From: Bog-756 sp963812885
Lineage (GTDB): Bacteria > Actinomycetota > Acidimicrobiia > Acidimicrobiales > RAAP-2
Reading direction: 5' to 3'
Length of the DNA stretch: 64,000 nucleotides
Assembly (NCBI GenBank): GCA_963812885.1
Contig: CAWEWZ010000004.1
Span: forward strand, 124,001-188,000
Each line of letters begins with the position of its first letter. Position 1 is the first letter of the stretch. The notes under the pieces are model-generated. The model saw only the letters and a program-made list of their open reading frames with translations, ran no database searches and had not been told where the DNA came from. Below, one piece after another: positions 9,270 through 18,420 of this stretch. A program made the position numbers and the translations under genes.

Positions 9270-9303
9270 CGTCGCCGCTCCGCCGTCCCCTGATCGGGGC
9301 GCC

Positions 9304-10521
9304 TCAGAGAATGGCGCCGGACTCCTTGTGGGCGATGATCTGGTCCCAGTCGAGCCCGAGCTCGAGGAGGATCTCCTCGGTGTGCTGGCCGTGCTCGGGA
9401 GCCGAGGTCAGCTGGTCGGGCGTCTCGTCCATCTGGACCGGGTTGACCACCAGGTCGAAGTTGTTCCCGTCGGCCCGCTCCACCGTGGACAGGTAGCCGT
9501 TGGCGCCGACCATGGGGTCGTCGACCAGCTCGCTCGGCATCTGGCCCGGGGACCAGACCCCTGACAGCGTGGCCAGCGCCTCCTTCCATTCGGTGTACGT
9601 CTTCGAGGCGAAGACCTCGTCGATGATGGCGACGCACTCCTTGCTGTTGGTGTAGCGGGCGGCTCCGTCGGCGAAGCGCGGATCCTCGATCAGGTCGGGA
9701 CGTCCGATGTGGTTGCAGAAGTCGGGCCAGAACCGGTCGGACTGGAGCATCATCAGCGTGATGAACCGGCCGTCGCTGGTCCGGTAGTTGCCGACCAGTG
9801 GGTTCGGGGACGTGCTGCGGTCGAACTTGGGCATCGGGTCCCCGCCGTAGAGCCCGGAGGCCACGATGTCGGGGGAGAGCATCCACATGGCCAGGCCGAG
9901 CAGCGACACGTCGATGACCGGGGCCACCCCGGTGGTGGCCCGCTGCAGGAGGCCGGCGGCGATCCCGCCGGCGATGGACATGCCCCCGGCCAGGTCGCCG
10001 AAGGCCGGTCTCCCGCCGATGGGATAGTCGCTGTCGGCCGGGGTGAGGGCGTTGGCCACCCCGCCGCGACCCCAGTAGGAGCAGCCGTCGTACCCGCCCT
10101 TCTCACGGTCGGGGCCGAGCGGGCCCTGGCCCGAGCCCCGGGCGTACACGATGCCCGGGTTGACCGCCCGGATGTGCTCGACGTCGATCTTCAGCCGCTG
10201 CCGCACCGCCGGGAGGAAGCTGGTGAGGAAGACATCGGACGACTCGGCCAGCTTGTAGAGGAGGTCACGGCCACCGTCGGTGCTGATGTCGATGCCGATG
10301 CTCCGCTTGCCCCGATTGGGCTGCTCGATGATGTAGTTGACCGCCCCTTCGCCACCGGGGATGAGCCCCATCGACACCAGTCCCCGCTGCGGGTCGCCCA
10401 TCTGCGGGTGCTCGACCTTGATGACGTCGGCCCCCCAGTCGGCCAGGACGGCACCGGCGGCCGGGACGAACGTCCAGGCGGCGACTTCGAGAACGCGGAA
10501 ACCAGCGAGTGCATCGGCCAT
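9304..10521 (-). CDS. CaiB/BaiF family (class III) CoA-transferase
   Basis: The 405-residue protein has the class III fold signature: 'RVLEVAAWTFVPAAGAVLAD', 'GADVIKVEHPQMGDPQRG', 'RGKRSIGIDI', and the 'AFGDLAGGMSIAGGIAAGLL' segment that holds the catalytic Asp. These enzymes move CoA between acids through an aspartyl-CoA intermediate. It lies downstream of the amidohydrolase and a second CoA-transferase on the same strand, probably one operon starting at 13260. The substrate is not evident. Confidence 0.88.
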   Translation of the reverse strand: MADALAGFRVLEVAAWTFVPAAGAVLADWGADVIKVEHPQMGDPQRGLVSMGLIPGGEGAVNYIIEQPNRGKRSIGIDISTDGGRDLLYKLAESSDVFLTSFLPAVRQRLKIDVEHIRAVNPGIVYARGSGQGPLGPDREKGGYDGCSYWGRGGVANALTPADSDYPIGGRPAFGDLAGGMSIAGGIAAGLLQRATTGVAPVIDVSLLGLAMWMLSPDIVASGLYGGDPMPKFDRSTSPNPLVGNYRTSDGRFITLMMLQSDRFWPDFCNHIGRPDLIEDPRFADGAARYTNSKECVAIIDEVFASKTYTEWKEALATLSGVWSPGQMPSELVDDPMVGANGYLSTVERADGNNFDLVVNPVQMDETPDQLTSAPEHGQHTEEILLELGLDWDQIIAHKESGAIL

Positions 10522-10604
10522 GGGAGGTCTTCCTTGATCAGTGACTGGTGGATGCCAGGAACGGCGGGGTGGAGCGGAGAACCGAGGTGGAGCGGCGGCC
10601 CCCG

Positions 10605-11885
10605 TTACTTCTTGGCCATGCCGAGGAGGTCGACCGACTTGGTACCACTCTTGGCGATGCTGTCCCGCAACTGCGAGTGGATGGACACGTCATGTCCCAC
10701 CGCCTGCTGGCGCAGCGCGCCGACCGTGCAATTCGCCTTCCCCCCGAGCTCGGTGAAGGGGTCGTAGTGAAAGTGGCGCATGGCGTTCAGATGGGTGATG
10801 CGATCGATGTCGTGATCGGAGACCCCGTCCAGGCTCTTGGACAGCGTCTCGGGCGCGGTCGGCCAGGTCGAGTCGGAGTGGGGGTAGTCGCACTCCCACA
10901 TCACGTTGTCCATGTCGAGGTAGTCGCGACTGATCACACCGAAGTGGTCGTCGATGAAGCAGGTGAGCACGTGCTGGTTGAACACCTGGCTCGGGAGCTG
11001 GTCGCCGAAGTCCTGCCCCGTCCAGGCATGGTGGCGGTCGTAGTTGTAGTCGACGCGCTCGAGGAAGTACGGGATCCAGCCGATGCCGCCCTCCGACAGC
11101 GCCACCTTGAGGTCGGGGAATTTGCGGAGCACCGGCGACCACACCAGGTCGGCCGCGGCCTGCACGATGTTCATCGGGGTCAGGGTGATCAGGCAGTCGA
11201 TCGGAGCATCGGGCGAGGTGATCACGATGTCCGAGGACGAACCGATGTGCATGCAGACCACGACGGCCTCGTCGCTGCACGCCTTCCAGAACGGATCCCA
11301 GTAGTCCGAGTGGATGCTGGGCCAACCGAGCTTGGACGGGTTCTCCGAGAAGGTGACGGCGTGGGCGCCCTTGGCCGCGGTCCGCCGGACCTCGCCGGCC
11401 AGCACCTCGGGATCCCAGATGGCGGGGAGGGGACAGGGGATGAAACGCCCCTTGTGGGTGCCGCACCACTCGTCGATGTGCCAGTCGTTGTAGGCCCGGA
11501 TCATGGCCAGGGCGACATCCTTGTCCTCGGTCCGGGCGAAGAGCTGGCCACAGAACTGGGGGAACGACGGGAAGCAGAGCGAACCCAACACGCCGTTGGC
11601 GTCCATGTCCTTCACCCGCTCGTCGACGTCGTAGCAGCCGGGCCGCAGCTGGTCGAACGAGGTGGGCTCGAGTCCGTACTCCTCGCGGGGGCGGCCGGCC
11701 ACGGCGTTCAGGGCCACATTGGGCAGCACCTGGCCCTCGTACAGCCAGGCGTTGGTCCCGTCGTCGTTGGTGATGAACTTGGGGGCCAGGTCCACATACT
11801 TGGCCGGAAGTCGGCCGGAGAAGAGGTTTGGCGGCTCGACGACATGGTCGTCCACGCTGACCATGACCATCTCGGATATATCCAT
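10605..11885 (-). CDS. Amidohydrolase-family TIM-barrel metal-dependent hydrolase
   Basis: The 426-residue protein belongs to the amidohydrolase-2 (ACMSD-like) group: N-terminal 'VSVDDHVVEPPNLF', the middle 'VCMHIGSSSDIV', 'LSEGGIGWIPYFLERVDYNY' and 'WECDYPHSDSTWP' with the late Asp. Family members decarboxylate or hydrolyse ring-derived acids at a single metal. ATG 11885 is preceded by AGGGGG. Between two CoA-transferase genes, it may act on the same catabolic intermediate. Confidence 0.85.
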   Translation of the reverse strand: MDISEMVMVSVDDHVVEPPNLFSGRLPAKYVDLAPKFITNDDGTNAWLYEGQVLPNVALNAVAGRPREEYGLEPTSFDQLRPGCYDVDERVKDMDANGVLGSLCFPSFPQFCGQLFARTEDKDVALAMIRAYNDWHIDEWCGTHKGRFIPCPLPAIWDPEVLAGEVRRTAAKGAHAVTFSENPSKLGWPSIHSDYWDPFWKACSDEAVVVCMHIGSSSDIVITSPDAPIDCLITLTPMNIVQAAADLVWSPVLRKFPDLKVALSEGGIGWIPYFLERVDYNYDRHHAWTGQDFGDQLPSQVFNQHVLTCFIDDHFGVISRDYLDMDNVMWECDYPHSDSTWPTAPETLSKSLDGVSDHDIDRITHLNAMRHFHYDPFTELGGKANCTVGALRQQAVGHDVSIHSQLRDSIAKSGTKSVDLLGMAKK

Positions 11886-11901
11886 GGTGAAATCCCCCTT
11901 T

Positions 11902-13260
11902 TCAGTCTCCTGTACGAAGAGTACCGAAGGATGCGGCCCTCCGTGAACCCGGGCCTCCGGGGCCGGGGGTCGCGGAGCCCGGGGTGTGGGTCATTCCGAG
12001 CTCGGCCAACACCCGGGCCGTGTCCTGACCGAGGGCGGAAACCGAGGAGGCCGGAGGGGGGGTGACCGGCCCCGGGGGGGCGGCGTGCAGGCCCTCGACG
12101 GGAAGGACCGGACCGGTCATCCCGGCGGCGATGTCGGCCATGGACGCCTCGACGACCCAGGCCCCGTCGCTCTCGAGGGCGGCCAGCACGGCGGCCGTGC
12201 CGGCCAGGCCGGTCAGCGGGTCGGCCACGGCATCACCACAGAAACAGGGCGTGGTCCCCTCCCAGCCCACCAGGCCCCCGGCCACGGCGGCGTCGTCGCC
12301 GAACGCCACCCGGCCCGATGACGACCCCTCGCCCCCGTACCCGGAGATCATCAGCCACACCCGGGGTCGACCCCCGCGGACCAGGGCCTCCACGTCGAGA
12401 CCGAGCTGGTCGAGGGCCCGGGGCCTCGAGGCGGAGATCACCACGTCGGCCCGGGAGACGATGCCGGCCAGCAGCCGCCTGTGGTCGGCATCTCCGAAGT
12501 CGAGGGCCACCGACGCCTTGCCCGCGTTCATCGCCGCGTAGAACCCCGGATCGCCTCCCCGGGCACCGTCGACGCGGGAGATCGACTCGATCTTGATGAC
12601 CCGGGCTCCGGCCCGGGCCAGCAATCTGCCCACCAGCGGCCCGGCCCACAGGGCGGACAGATCGGCCACCACCAGTCCGGGCAGGGACCCCACCGGTGGG
12701 GCCGGCCGGATGCGCCTCGAGCTGATCCCGGGGGAGGTGCCGGGGAGACCCGTGGTCCTCGTCGTATCCGCGGCCGGCGGCCGGCGCTCCCCCAGGACGG
12801 CCAAGGGAAGGCCGAGGACCTCGGCCCGGGCCCGCAGCTCGGCGCCCTCGAGCCCGGACACGCCGGCGTCGAGCACGGACCAGGCACCGTCGGCTACCGC
12901 GCCCGCCCGTTCGAGGAGCGCCGGCACCAGCTCCCAGTCGGTCGGGCGGGCCATGGTGGCGGCGATCCAGCCGTCGGCCGACCGCAGAAGGCGGGAGGAC
13001 CCGCCGCAGCTGATCTGGCCGCGCCGGTGGTGGCCGGCGATGGCGGCCCGCTCGACCATCAGGGCGAGGGGATCCACCCTCACCGGCCGGCCCAGACGTC
13101 CCGAACGCCGGGCGATGTCGGCGGCCAGGTGCCGGCCGCCCCGGACGAGGGCCTCCGGTCCGCCCAGCGCCGACCCCTCGGATCGTCCGGTCAGGTACAT
13201 CATCCCCGACCCGGCCCATGCCCTCGACCGGTCGGTCGAAGCGTCGAATCCGTCAGCCAC
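11902..13260 (-). CDS. Second CaiB/BaiF-type CoA-transferase, divergent
   Basis: About 452 residues from GTG 13260. 'RSADGWIAATMARPTDWELV' and then 'VVADLSALWAGPLVGRLLARAGARVIKIES' mark the class III fold, with 'VAFGDDAAVAGGLVGW' as the catalytic-Asp region and a Gly/Pro-rich tail. The domain order looks circularly permuted relative to the 405-residue neighbour: the 'DGWIA' block precedes the nucleotide-like 'RVIKIES' block. The start is uncertain because the open frame runs back across the divergent hydratase. Confidence 0.75.
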   Translation of the reverse strand: MADGFDASTDRSRAWAGSGMMYLTGRSEGSALGGPEALVRGGRHLAADIARRSGRLGRPVRVDPLALMVERAAIAGHHRRGQISCGGSSRLLRSADGWIAATMARPTDWELVPALLERAGAVADGAWSVLDAGVSGLEGAELRARAEVLGLPLAVLGERRPPAADTTRTTGLPGTSPGISSRRIRPAPPVGSLPGLVVADLSALWAGPLVGRLLARAGARVIKIESISRVDGARGGDPGFYAAMNAGKASVALDFGDADHRRLLAGIVSRADVVISASRPRALDQLGLDVEALVRGGRPRVWLMISGYGGEGSSSGRVAFGDDAAVAGGLVGWEGTTPCFCGDAVADPLTGLAGTAAVLAALESDGAWVVEASMADIAAGMTGPVLPVEGLHAAPPGPVTPPPASSVSALGQDTARVLAELGMTHTPGSATPGPGGPGSRRAASFGTLRTGD

Positions 13261-13336
13261 CCGCGGTTTCCTTTGGTCGTCGGCCCCAGTATGCCCGAGG
13301 CGGGGACCCCACCATCGGCTCGGTACCATCGTCGAA

Positions 13337-14329
13337 ATGGACCCCGTGCGGCTTTCCGGCCCCGCTTTTGCCGATTCCGTGGAGAACGGTGGGGTGTACG
13401 GGCTGGTGATCGACTCGGGGCCGTCGGCCCTGGTGGTCGAAGGCGACGACCTGCCCGACGGGCTGTCCGGGCGCTCGATGGAGCGCCTCCAGACCCTGGC
13501 CGCCGTGGTGGTGGCCGTGGTCAGCGATCCGGGGCTCCGACGCCCCGACTGGGCCGACGTGGTAGTGGGACGGGACGACGCCGTGCTGGGAGCGGTGCTG
13601 GCCACGGTGGCCGACAACCCCCTGGCCTCCACCACCCTGGCCGTCCTGCTCCGGACCGGCCCCCACCGTTCGGTTCCCGAAGGGTTGGTGGCCGAATCGG
13701 CGGCCTACGGGCTCCTCCAGGGCGGGCCGGAGTTCGCCCGCTGGCGCGCCGGGCGTCCGGCCCGGGCGCGGCCGGAGCCGGCCGGCATCCCGGTCCGTGT
13801 CTTCCGACAGGACCAGGTGCTCTCGATCACCCTCGATCGCCCGCACGTGCTCAACGCCTTCGACGCCGCCATGCGCGACCACCTGGTGGCCGCCCTGGAG
13901 GTGGCGGCGGCCGACCCGTCGGTGACGACGGTGATCATCGGAGGTAACGGCGGGTCCTTCTGTAGCGGCGGCGATCTGGACGAGTTCGGCTCACGTCCCG
14001 ATCCGGTGACCGCCCACCTGGTGCGCCTCCAACGCAGTGCCGGTCGGGCCCTGGCCGAGGTGGCCGACCGGACCACGGTCCACATCCACGGTTCGACCGT
14101 GGGCTCGGGTATCGAGTTGGCGGCGTTCGCCCATCGGGTGGTGGCCCGGAGTGACACCCGGATCGCCCTCCCCGAGGTGCGACTCGGCCTGGTCCCCGGC
14201 GCCGGGGGGACGGTCAGCCTGCCCCGGCGCATCGGGCGCCACGCCACCATGCTTCTGGCTGTCGGTCTGCAGTCGGTCGACGCCCGCACCGCGCTGGCCT
14301 GGGGCCTGGTCGATGAAGTCGACGAGTGA
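13337..14329 (+). CDS. Enoyl-CoA hydratase/isomerase family protein with N-terminal extension
   Basis: The crotonase core begins near residue 155: 'VLSITLDRPHVLNAF', oxyanion loop 'GNGGSFCSGGDLDEFG', then 'GSTVGSGIELAAFA' and 'IALPEVRLGLVPGAGGT', which keep both Glu positions of hydratases. The protein is 330 residues against about 260 for the family. The first ~150 residues ('VYGLVIDSGPSALVVEGDDL', 'RMERLQ'-like region) match no part of the core. ATG 13337 is divergent from the CoA-transferase. It hydrates or isomerises an enoyl-CoA; substrate unknown. Confidence 0.82.
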   Translation: MDPVRLSGPAFADSVENGGVYGLVIDSGPSALVVEGDDLPDGLSGRSMERLQTLAAVVVAVVSDPGLRRPDWADVVVGRDDAVLGAVLATVADNPLASTTLAVLLRTGPHRSVPEGLVAESAAYGLLQGGPEFARWRAGRPARARPEPAGIPVRVFRQDQVLSITLDRPHVLNAFDAAMRDHLVAALEVAAADPSVTTVIIGGNGGSFCSGGDLDEFGSRPDPVTAHLVRLQRSAGRALAEVADRTTVHIHGSTVGSGIELAAFAHRVVARSDTRIALPEVRLGLVPGAGGTVSLPRRIGRHATMLLAVGLQSVDARTALAWGLVDEVDE

Positions 14330-14462
14330 ATCCGGCCCGGGCGGCCCGGGCAGCCCTCTGGCGCTCCGGGGCCGAACGCCGAAATCAGTGTGGTCTCGGT
14401 AGCCATCGTGTGATGATCTAGTGGCCGCATGACCGTCCCACCGAGAACTGGAGCCCTCTGAA

Positions 14463-14978
14463 ATGGCCAACGTCCATGCCCTCGACCTCGCGCTACTGGT
14501 GTTCCGGGTGGCCATCGGGGCCGTGTTCATCGCCCACGGGGTCAATCACATCATCGGCGGCGGCAAGATCGCCGGTACCGGCCGCTGGTTCGAGAGCCTC
14601 GGCATGAAGCCGGGATGGTTTCACGCCTGGACGGCGAGCATCACCGAGATCGGGGCCGGCGCCCTCCTCGTGCTCGGGCTTCTCACCCCGTTCGGCGGGG
14701 CCGGGGTGGTCGGGGTCATGGTCGTGGCCTGGGTCACCAACCACCTCAAGAACGGATTCTTCATCTTCCGGCCCGGGGAGGGCTGGGAGTACGTGATGGT
14801 GCTGACCATGTCCGGGTTCCTCCTGGCCACGGTGGGACCGGGGGAATGGAGCATCGACAACGCCGCCGGGTTGACCTCGCTGTGGGGGTGGACCGGCCTG
14901 TGGATCGCCATCATCGGAGGGCTGGGCGGGGGCGGCCTCCTCCTGGCCACGTTCTGGCGACCGGGACCGACGTCGTGA
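14463..14978 (+). CDS. DoxX-family membrane protein
   Basis: The 171-residue protein has four membrane helices and the DoxX signature 'RVAIGAVFIAHGVNHI', followed by 'WTASITEIGAGALLVLGLLT'. DoxX proteins are small integral membrane proteins linked to quinone or thiol redox in some organisms. The stop overlaps the P450 start (GTGA), so the two are coupled. GGAG in 'ctggagccctctgaa' precedes the ATG. Confidence 0.82.
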   Translation: MANVHALDLALLVFRVAIGAVFIAHGVNHIIGGGKIAGTGRWFESLGMKPGWFHAWTASITEIGAGALLVLGLLTPFGGAGVVGVMVVAWVTNHLKNGFFIFRPGEGWEYVMVLTMSGFLLATVGPGEWSIDNAAGLTSLWGWTGLWIAIIGGLGGGGLLLATFWRPGPTS

Positions 14979-16171
14979 CCGCCGTCTTCGACCCCTTCTC
15001 GGACGTCTTCTTCGACGACCCCTACGAGCTGTACCGGGTTCTCCGCGACGAGGCGCCCGTGCACTTCAACGAGCACTACGGATTCTGGGCCCTGACCCGG
15101 CACGCCGACGTACTGGCGGCCAGTCACGACTGGCGCACCTTCTCGAGCAGCCACGGGATCGACCTCTACACGCTCTCGCTCGACGGCGGCATGGTGGCCG
15201 GCCTCGGGATGATGATCATGCAGGACCCGCCCGATCACCACCGCCTCCGGAGCCTGGTCAGCAAGGTGTTCCACCCCCGGTCGATCCAGGGTCTCGAACC
15301 GATGGTGGCCGAGGTCATCCGCGGCTACGCCGATCAGCTGGACGGGCGCGGTTCGTTCGATGCCGTGGAGGACTTCGCCGCCCCCTTCCCGGTCGAGATC
15401 ATCTCCCGGATGCTGGGGGTGCCCCCGGCCGACCGGCAGAAGATCCGTCATTGGATCGACCTCACCTTGGAGCGCGAGCCGGGGGAGAGCGGCCCCAGCC
15501 AGGCCGGGCAGGAGGCCATGCTGGAGGCCGTCGTCTACTTCCAGCACCTGGCCTCCGGCAAGCGTCGCCATCCGGGCGACGACATGCTGACCCGGCTCAC
15601 CCAGGCCACGTTGGAACGCGAGGACGGGACCATCACCGCGCTCTCCGACGACGAGATCGCCGGGTTCGCCGCACTGCTCGGCGGGGCCGGCGCCGAGACG
15701 GTGACCAAGCTGGTGGGGAACGCGTTCGTGCTCCTGGCCCGCCACCGCGACCAGTGGCGGGCCATGGCCGACGACCCTCTCCTCGTCCCCGGGGCGGTCG
15801 AGGAGATCCTCCGCTACTGGCCGCCCTCGCAGTACCAGGGCCGCTACTCGGTGCAGGATTCGGAGTGGCACGGGACGACGATCCCGGCCGGCTACCCGGT
15901 CCTGCTGTTGACCGGAGCGGCCACCCGCGACGAACGGGAGTATCCCGATCCGGACCGGTTCGACATCACCCGGGTGTCCGGCCATGCCCTCGGGTTCGGT
16001 TTCGGGATCCACACCTGCCTGGGGGCGGCGCTGGCCCGGATGGAGAGCCGGCTGGCGTTGGGGGAGATGATCCGCCGCTGGCCCGACTTCACCGTCGACG
16101 AGGCCGGGGCCCGACGGGTGCAGATGGCCAATGTGGCCGGCTACGCCAGCGTTCCGGTGCAGGTCGGCTGA
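14975..16171 (+). CDS. Cytochrome P450
   Basis: The 398-residue soluble P450 has the I-helix 'LLGGAGAETVTKLVGNA', the 'EEILRYW' ExxR motif, and the heme loop 'FGFGIHTCLGAALARME' with the axial Cys. 'MQDPPDHHRLRSLVSKVFHP' is the C-helix region. Length and motifs fit bacterial class I P450s that take electrons from a ferredoxin. No ferredoxin is adjacent; one lies at 50 kb. Context suggests hydroxylation of a lipid or terpenoid substrate in this catabolic cluster. Confidence 0.9.
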   Translation: MTAVFDPFSDVFFDDPYELYRVLRDEAPVHFNEHYGFWALTRHADVLAASHDWRTFSSSHGIDLYTLSLDGGMVAGLGMMIMQDPPDHHRLRSLVSKVFHPRSIQGLEPMVAEVIRGYADQLDGRGSFDAVEDFAAPFPVEIISRMLGVPPADRQKIRHWIDLTLEREPGESGPSQAGQEAMLEAVVYFQHLASGKRRHPGDDMLTRLTQATLEREDGTITALSDDEIAGFAALLGGAGAETVTKLVGNAFVLLARHRDQWRAMADDPLLVPGAVEEILRYWPPSQYQGRYSVQDSEWHGTTIPAGYPVLLLTGAATRDEREYPDPDRFDITRVSGHALGFGFGIHTCLGAALARMESRLALGEMIRRWPDFTVDEAGARRVQMANVAGYASVPVQVG

Positions 16172-16272
16172 GGAGAGCCGGTCGGCTGGACCGCCTGGGA
16201 CCACCTGGCCGCGGCATCGGCACGCGGGGTGGCGCGGTGTCGGATCGGTTCCGGGGCTTGTAGGGTTCTTCC

Positions 16273-16851
16273 ATGGCCGACCAGGCGATGTTCTCCGATC
16301 TGGCAATGGAGTACATGCCTGCGTTGTACACGGCTGCCCTCCGGATGACCCGCAATCCGTCCGACGCCGAGGATCTGGTGCAGGAGACCTTTCTCAAGGC
16401 CTATCGGGCCTTTGCCAGCTTCGAGCTGGGCACCAACCTCAAGGCCTGGCTCTACCGGATCCTCACCAACACCTACATCAACACCTACCGGGCCAAGAAG
16501 CGGCGGCCGGAGATCGCCGACGTCGAGGACGTCGAGGACCTCTACCTCTACCGCCATCTCGCCGGGGACCAGAGCGCGGGCCTCGGCCGCAGCGCGGAGG
16601 ACGAGGCGCTCGACCGCTTCACCGACACCGACGTGAAGGAGGCCATCGAGGCACTCCCCGACACGTTCCGGATGGCCGTCCTGCTGGCTGACGTCGAAGG
16701 ATTCTCCTACAAGGAGATCGCCGAAATCACCGATGTGCCCATCGGAACCGTGATGAGCAGGATCCATCGAGGAAGAAAAGCGCTGCAGAAGGCGTTGGTC
16801 GATCGTGGAAGCACAAGGGGCCTCGTCGGAGCAGGGGACAAGGCAAGGTAG
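16273..16851 (+). CDS. sigR: ECF RNA polymerase sigma factor, SigR/SigH type
   Basis: The 192-residue protein has sigma region 2 ('AALRMTRNPSDAEDLVQETF', 'FELGTNLKAWLYRILTNTYI') and region 4 ('LPDTFRMAVLLADVEGFSYK', 'DVPIGTVMSRIHRGRKALQK'). The 'LKAWLYRILTNTYINTYR' stretch is typical of the thiol-stress SigR/SigH group. The next gene is a zinc anti-sigma factor of the RsrA type, which supports a disulfide-stress role. The symbol is by family analogy. Confidence 0.85.
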   Translation: MADQAMFSDLAMEYMPALYTAALRMTRNPSDAEDLVQETFLKAYRAFASFELGTNLKAWLYRILTNTYINTYRAKKRRPEIADVEDVEDLYLYRHLAGDQSAGLGRSAEDEALDRFTDTDVKEAIEALPDTFRMAVLLADVEGFSYKEIAEITDVPIGTVMSRIHRGRKALQKALVDRGSTRGLVGAGDKAR

Positions 16852-16865
16852 GGAGAGCGCGACCA

Positions 16866-17177
16866 GTGGGAGATCGGGAAGTACCGGAGGATCCGGCAGC
16901 GTCATCGGATCACGAGCATGAGGATGTCGCGGGGTTCGTCGGATGCGACGAGACCATCGAACGGTTGTACTTCTACCTCGACGGCGAGCTCACCGAGCAG
17001 CGGCGGATCGAGATCACCCGTCATCTCGACCTGTGCGGGCCCTGTGTCGGCGCCTACGGATTCGAGACCGAGCTCCGGAAGGTCATCGCCAGCCGGTGCA
17101 AAGACCGTGTGCCCGACGCCCTCATCGAACGGGTGGCCAAGGCGCTCCAGGCGGAGACCAGCCGCCAGGCCAATTAG
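16866..17177 (+). CDS. rsrA: Zinc-binding redox anti-sigma factor (RsrA-like)
   Basis: A 103-residue protein from GTG 16866. The ZAS motif is clear: 'RHLDLCGPCVGAYGFETEL' gives His-x3-Cys-x2-Cys, with upstream Cys in 'VGCDETIERLYFYLDGEL' and a later Cys in 'IASRCKD'. RsrA binds SigR in the reduced zinc form and lets go when the cysteines are oxidised. It starts 14 bases after the sigma stop, so it is co-transcribed with its partner. Confidence 0.85.
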   Translation: MGDREVPEDPAASSDHEHEDVAGFVGCDETIERLYFYLDGELTEQRRIEITRHLDLCGPCVGAYGFETELRKVIASRCKDRVPDALIERVAKALQAETSRQAN

Positions 17178-17243
17178 CGGATCGGCCGCCGGCGCCGCGG
17201 TCCGAGGCCCCACCGGGACGCGGCGGTACCTACACTGGTCACC

Positions 17244-18420
17244 GTGAGCGAGTCGGAGACCATGGGGGCGGGCGCCGGACCGGGGCCGGCCGAGTCCACC
17301 GGATCCGGCGCCGAATCGAGTTCCGGGGCCGTGGCGTGGGACATCGCCGAACGGGTGGCCGGATGGGTGGGAAGCCGGAGTCACCTCCCCGCCCCCTACC
17401 GGCCCGACCTCCTCCAGGAGGACTTCGAGGAGCTGACGGCCCAGGCCGAGGAGTTGGTGGCGGTCTCCACCGGACTCCGATCGGCCTCGGGTCCGGCCCG
17501 GGCCCGGGTCACCGACCGCGCCGGTTGGGTGCACGCCAACGTCGCCGGCTTCCAGCGTCTCATCGGTCCCCACCTCGACAAGCTGGACCCGGCGCGCATG
17601 GTCGCCACCAACAAGGTGACCGAACGTCTGGCCGGCCCGCTGGCCAGCTGCCGGGAGGGCGGCCACCGGCACCCAGATGGGCCTGGTCCTCGGGTGGTTG
17701 TCCACCCGGGTGCTCGGTCAGTACGACCTGCTGCTCACCGAGGACGCCATCGAGGATCAGGACCTGGTCTACTTCGTGGGGCCGAACATCGTGGCCCTCG
17801 AACAGCTGCACGGCTTCGACCCTCGTCAGTTCCGCCTGTGGCTGGCCCTCCACGAGGTGACCCACCGCTGCCAGTTCACCGCCATCCCGTGGATGCGTGA
17901 CTACTTCGTCTCCCTGGTCGAGGAGGGGATCGGTTCGCTCGAACCCGATCCCTCCCGGTTCGCCGAGGCCCTCCGCCGGATGACCGACGAGATCCGCGCC
18001 GGCCGCAACCCGCTCCGCGACAACGGCGCCCTCGGGCTGGTGGCCACCCCCGAACAGCTCGAGGGGCTCCACCGGATCCAGGCCCTGATGAGCCTGCTCG
18101 AGGGGCACGGCGATGTGACCATGGACCGGGCCGGCGCCGCCGCCATCCCCAGCGCGGCCAAGTTCTCCGAGGTCCTCCGCCAGCGGCGCAAGCAGACCCG
18201 CGGTCTGGCCCGCCTGCTCCAGCAGCTCATCGGTATCGAGGCCAAGCTCCGCCAGTACGAGGAGGGCGAGCGGTTCATCGCCGAAGTCGAGGGATCGGGC
18301 GGCCCCGAGCTCCTCGACCGGGCCTGGCGGGGACCGGAGTGGCTGCCCTCGCTGGTCGAGATCCGCAATCCGTCGGAATGGATCTCGCGTGTCGGTGCCA
18401 CCCCCGCCCTCTCCAGCTGA
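17244..18420 (+). CDS. Zinc-dependent metalloprotease (DUF2342-like), one frameshift
   Basis: About 391 residues from GTG 17244. 'LALHEVTHRCQF' contains an HExxH zinc site, and 'SLVEEGIGSLEPDPSRFAEA' and 'KQTRGLARLLQQLIGIEAKL' are typical of the actinobacterial family sometimes called F420-biosynthesis-associated. The frame changes once near 17655, where 'ERLAGPLAS' is followed by 'RAATGTQMGLVLGWLSTRVL' in the next frame. It overlaps the start of tilS, the usual gene order in actinobacteria. The substrate is unknown. Confidence 0.8.

Noticed and set aside
9275..9303. Terminator hairpin CCCC-TGATC-GGGG between convergent genes
   Set aside because: The stem is only 4 bp and has no T tract on either strand, so it is not a convincing intrinsic terminator.
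10548..12065. Plus-strand open frame of 505 codons opposite the amidohydrolase
   Set aside because: The minus strand has a complete family match with a good ribosome binding site; the plus frame is His/Gly/Val-rich without domains.
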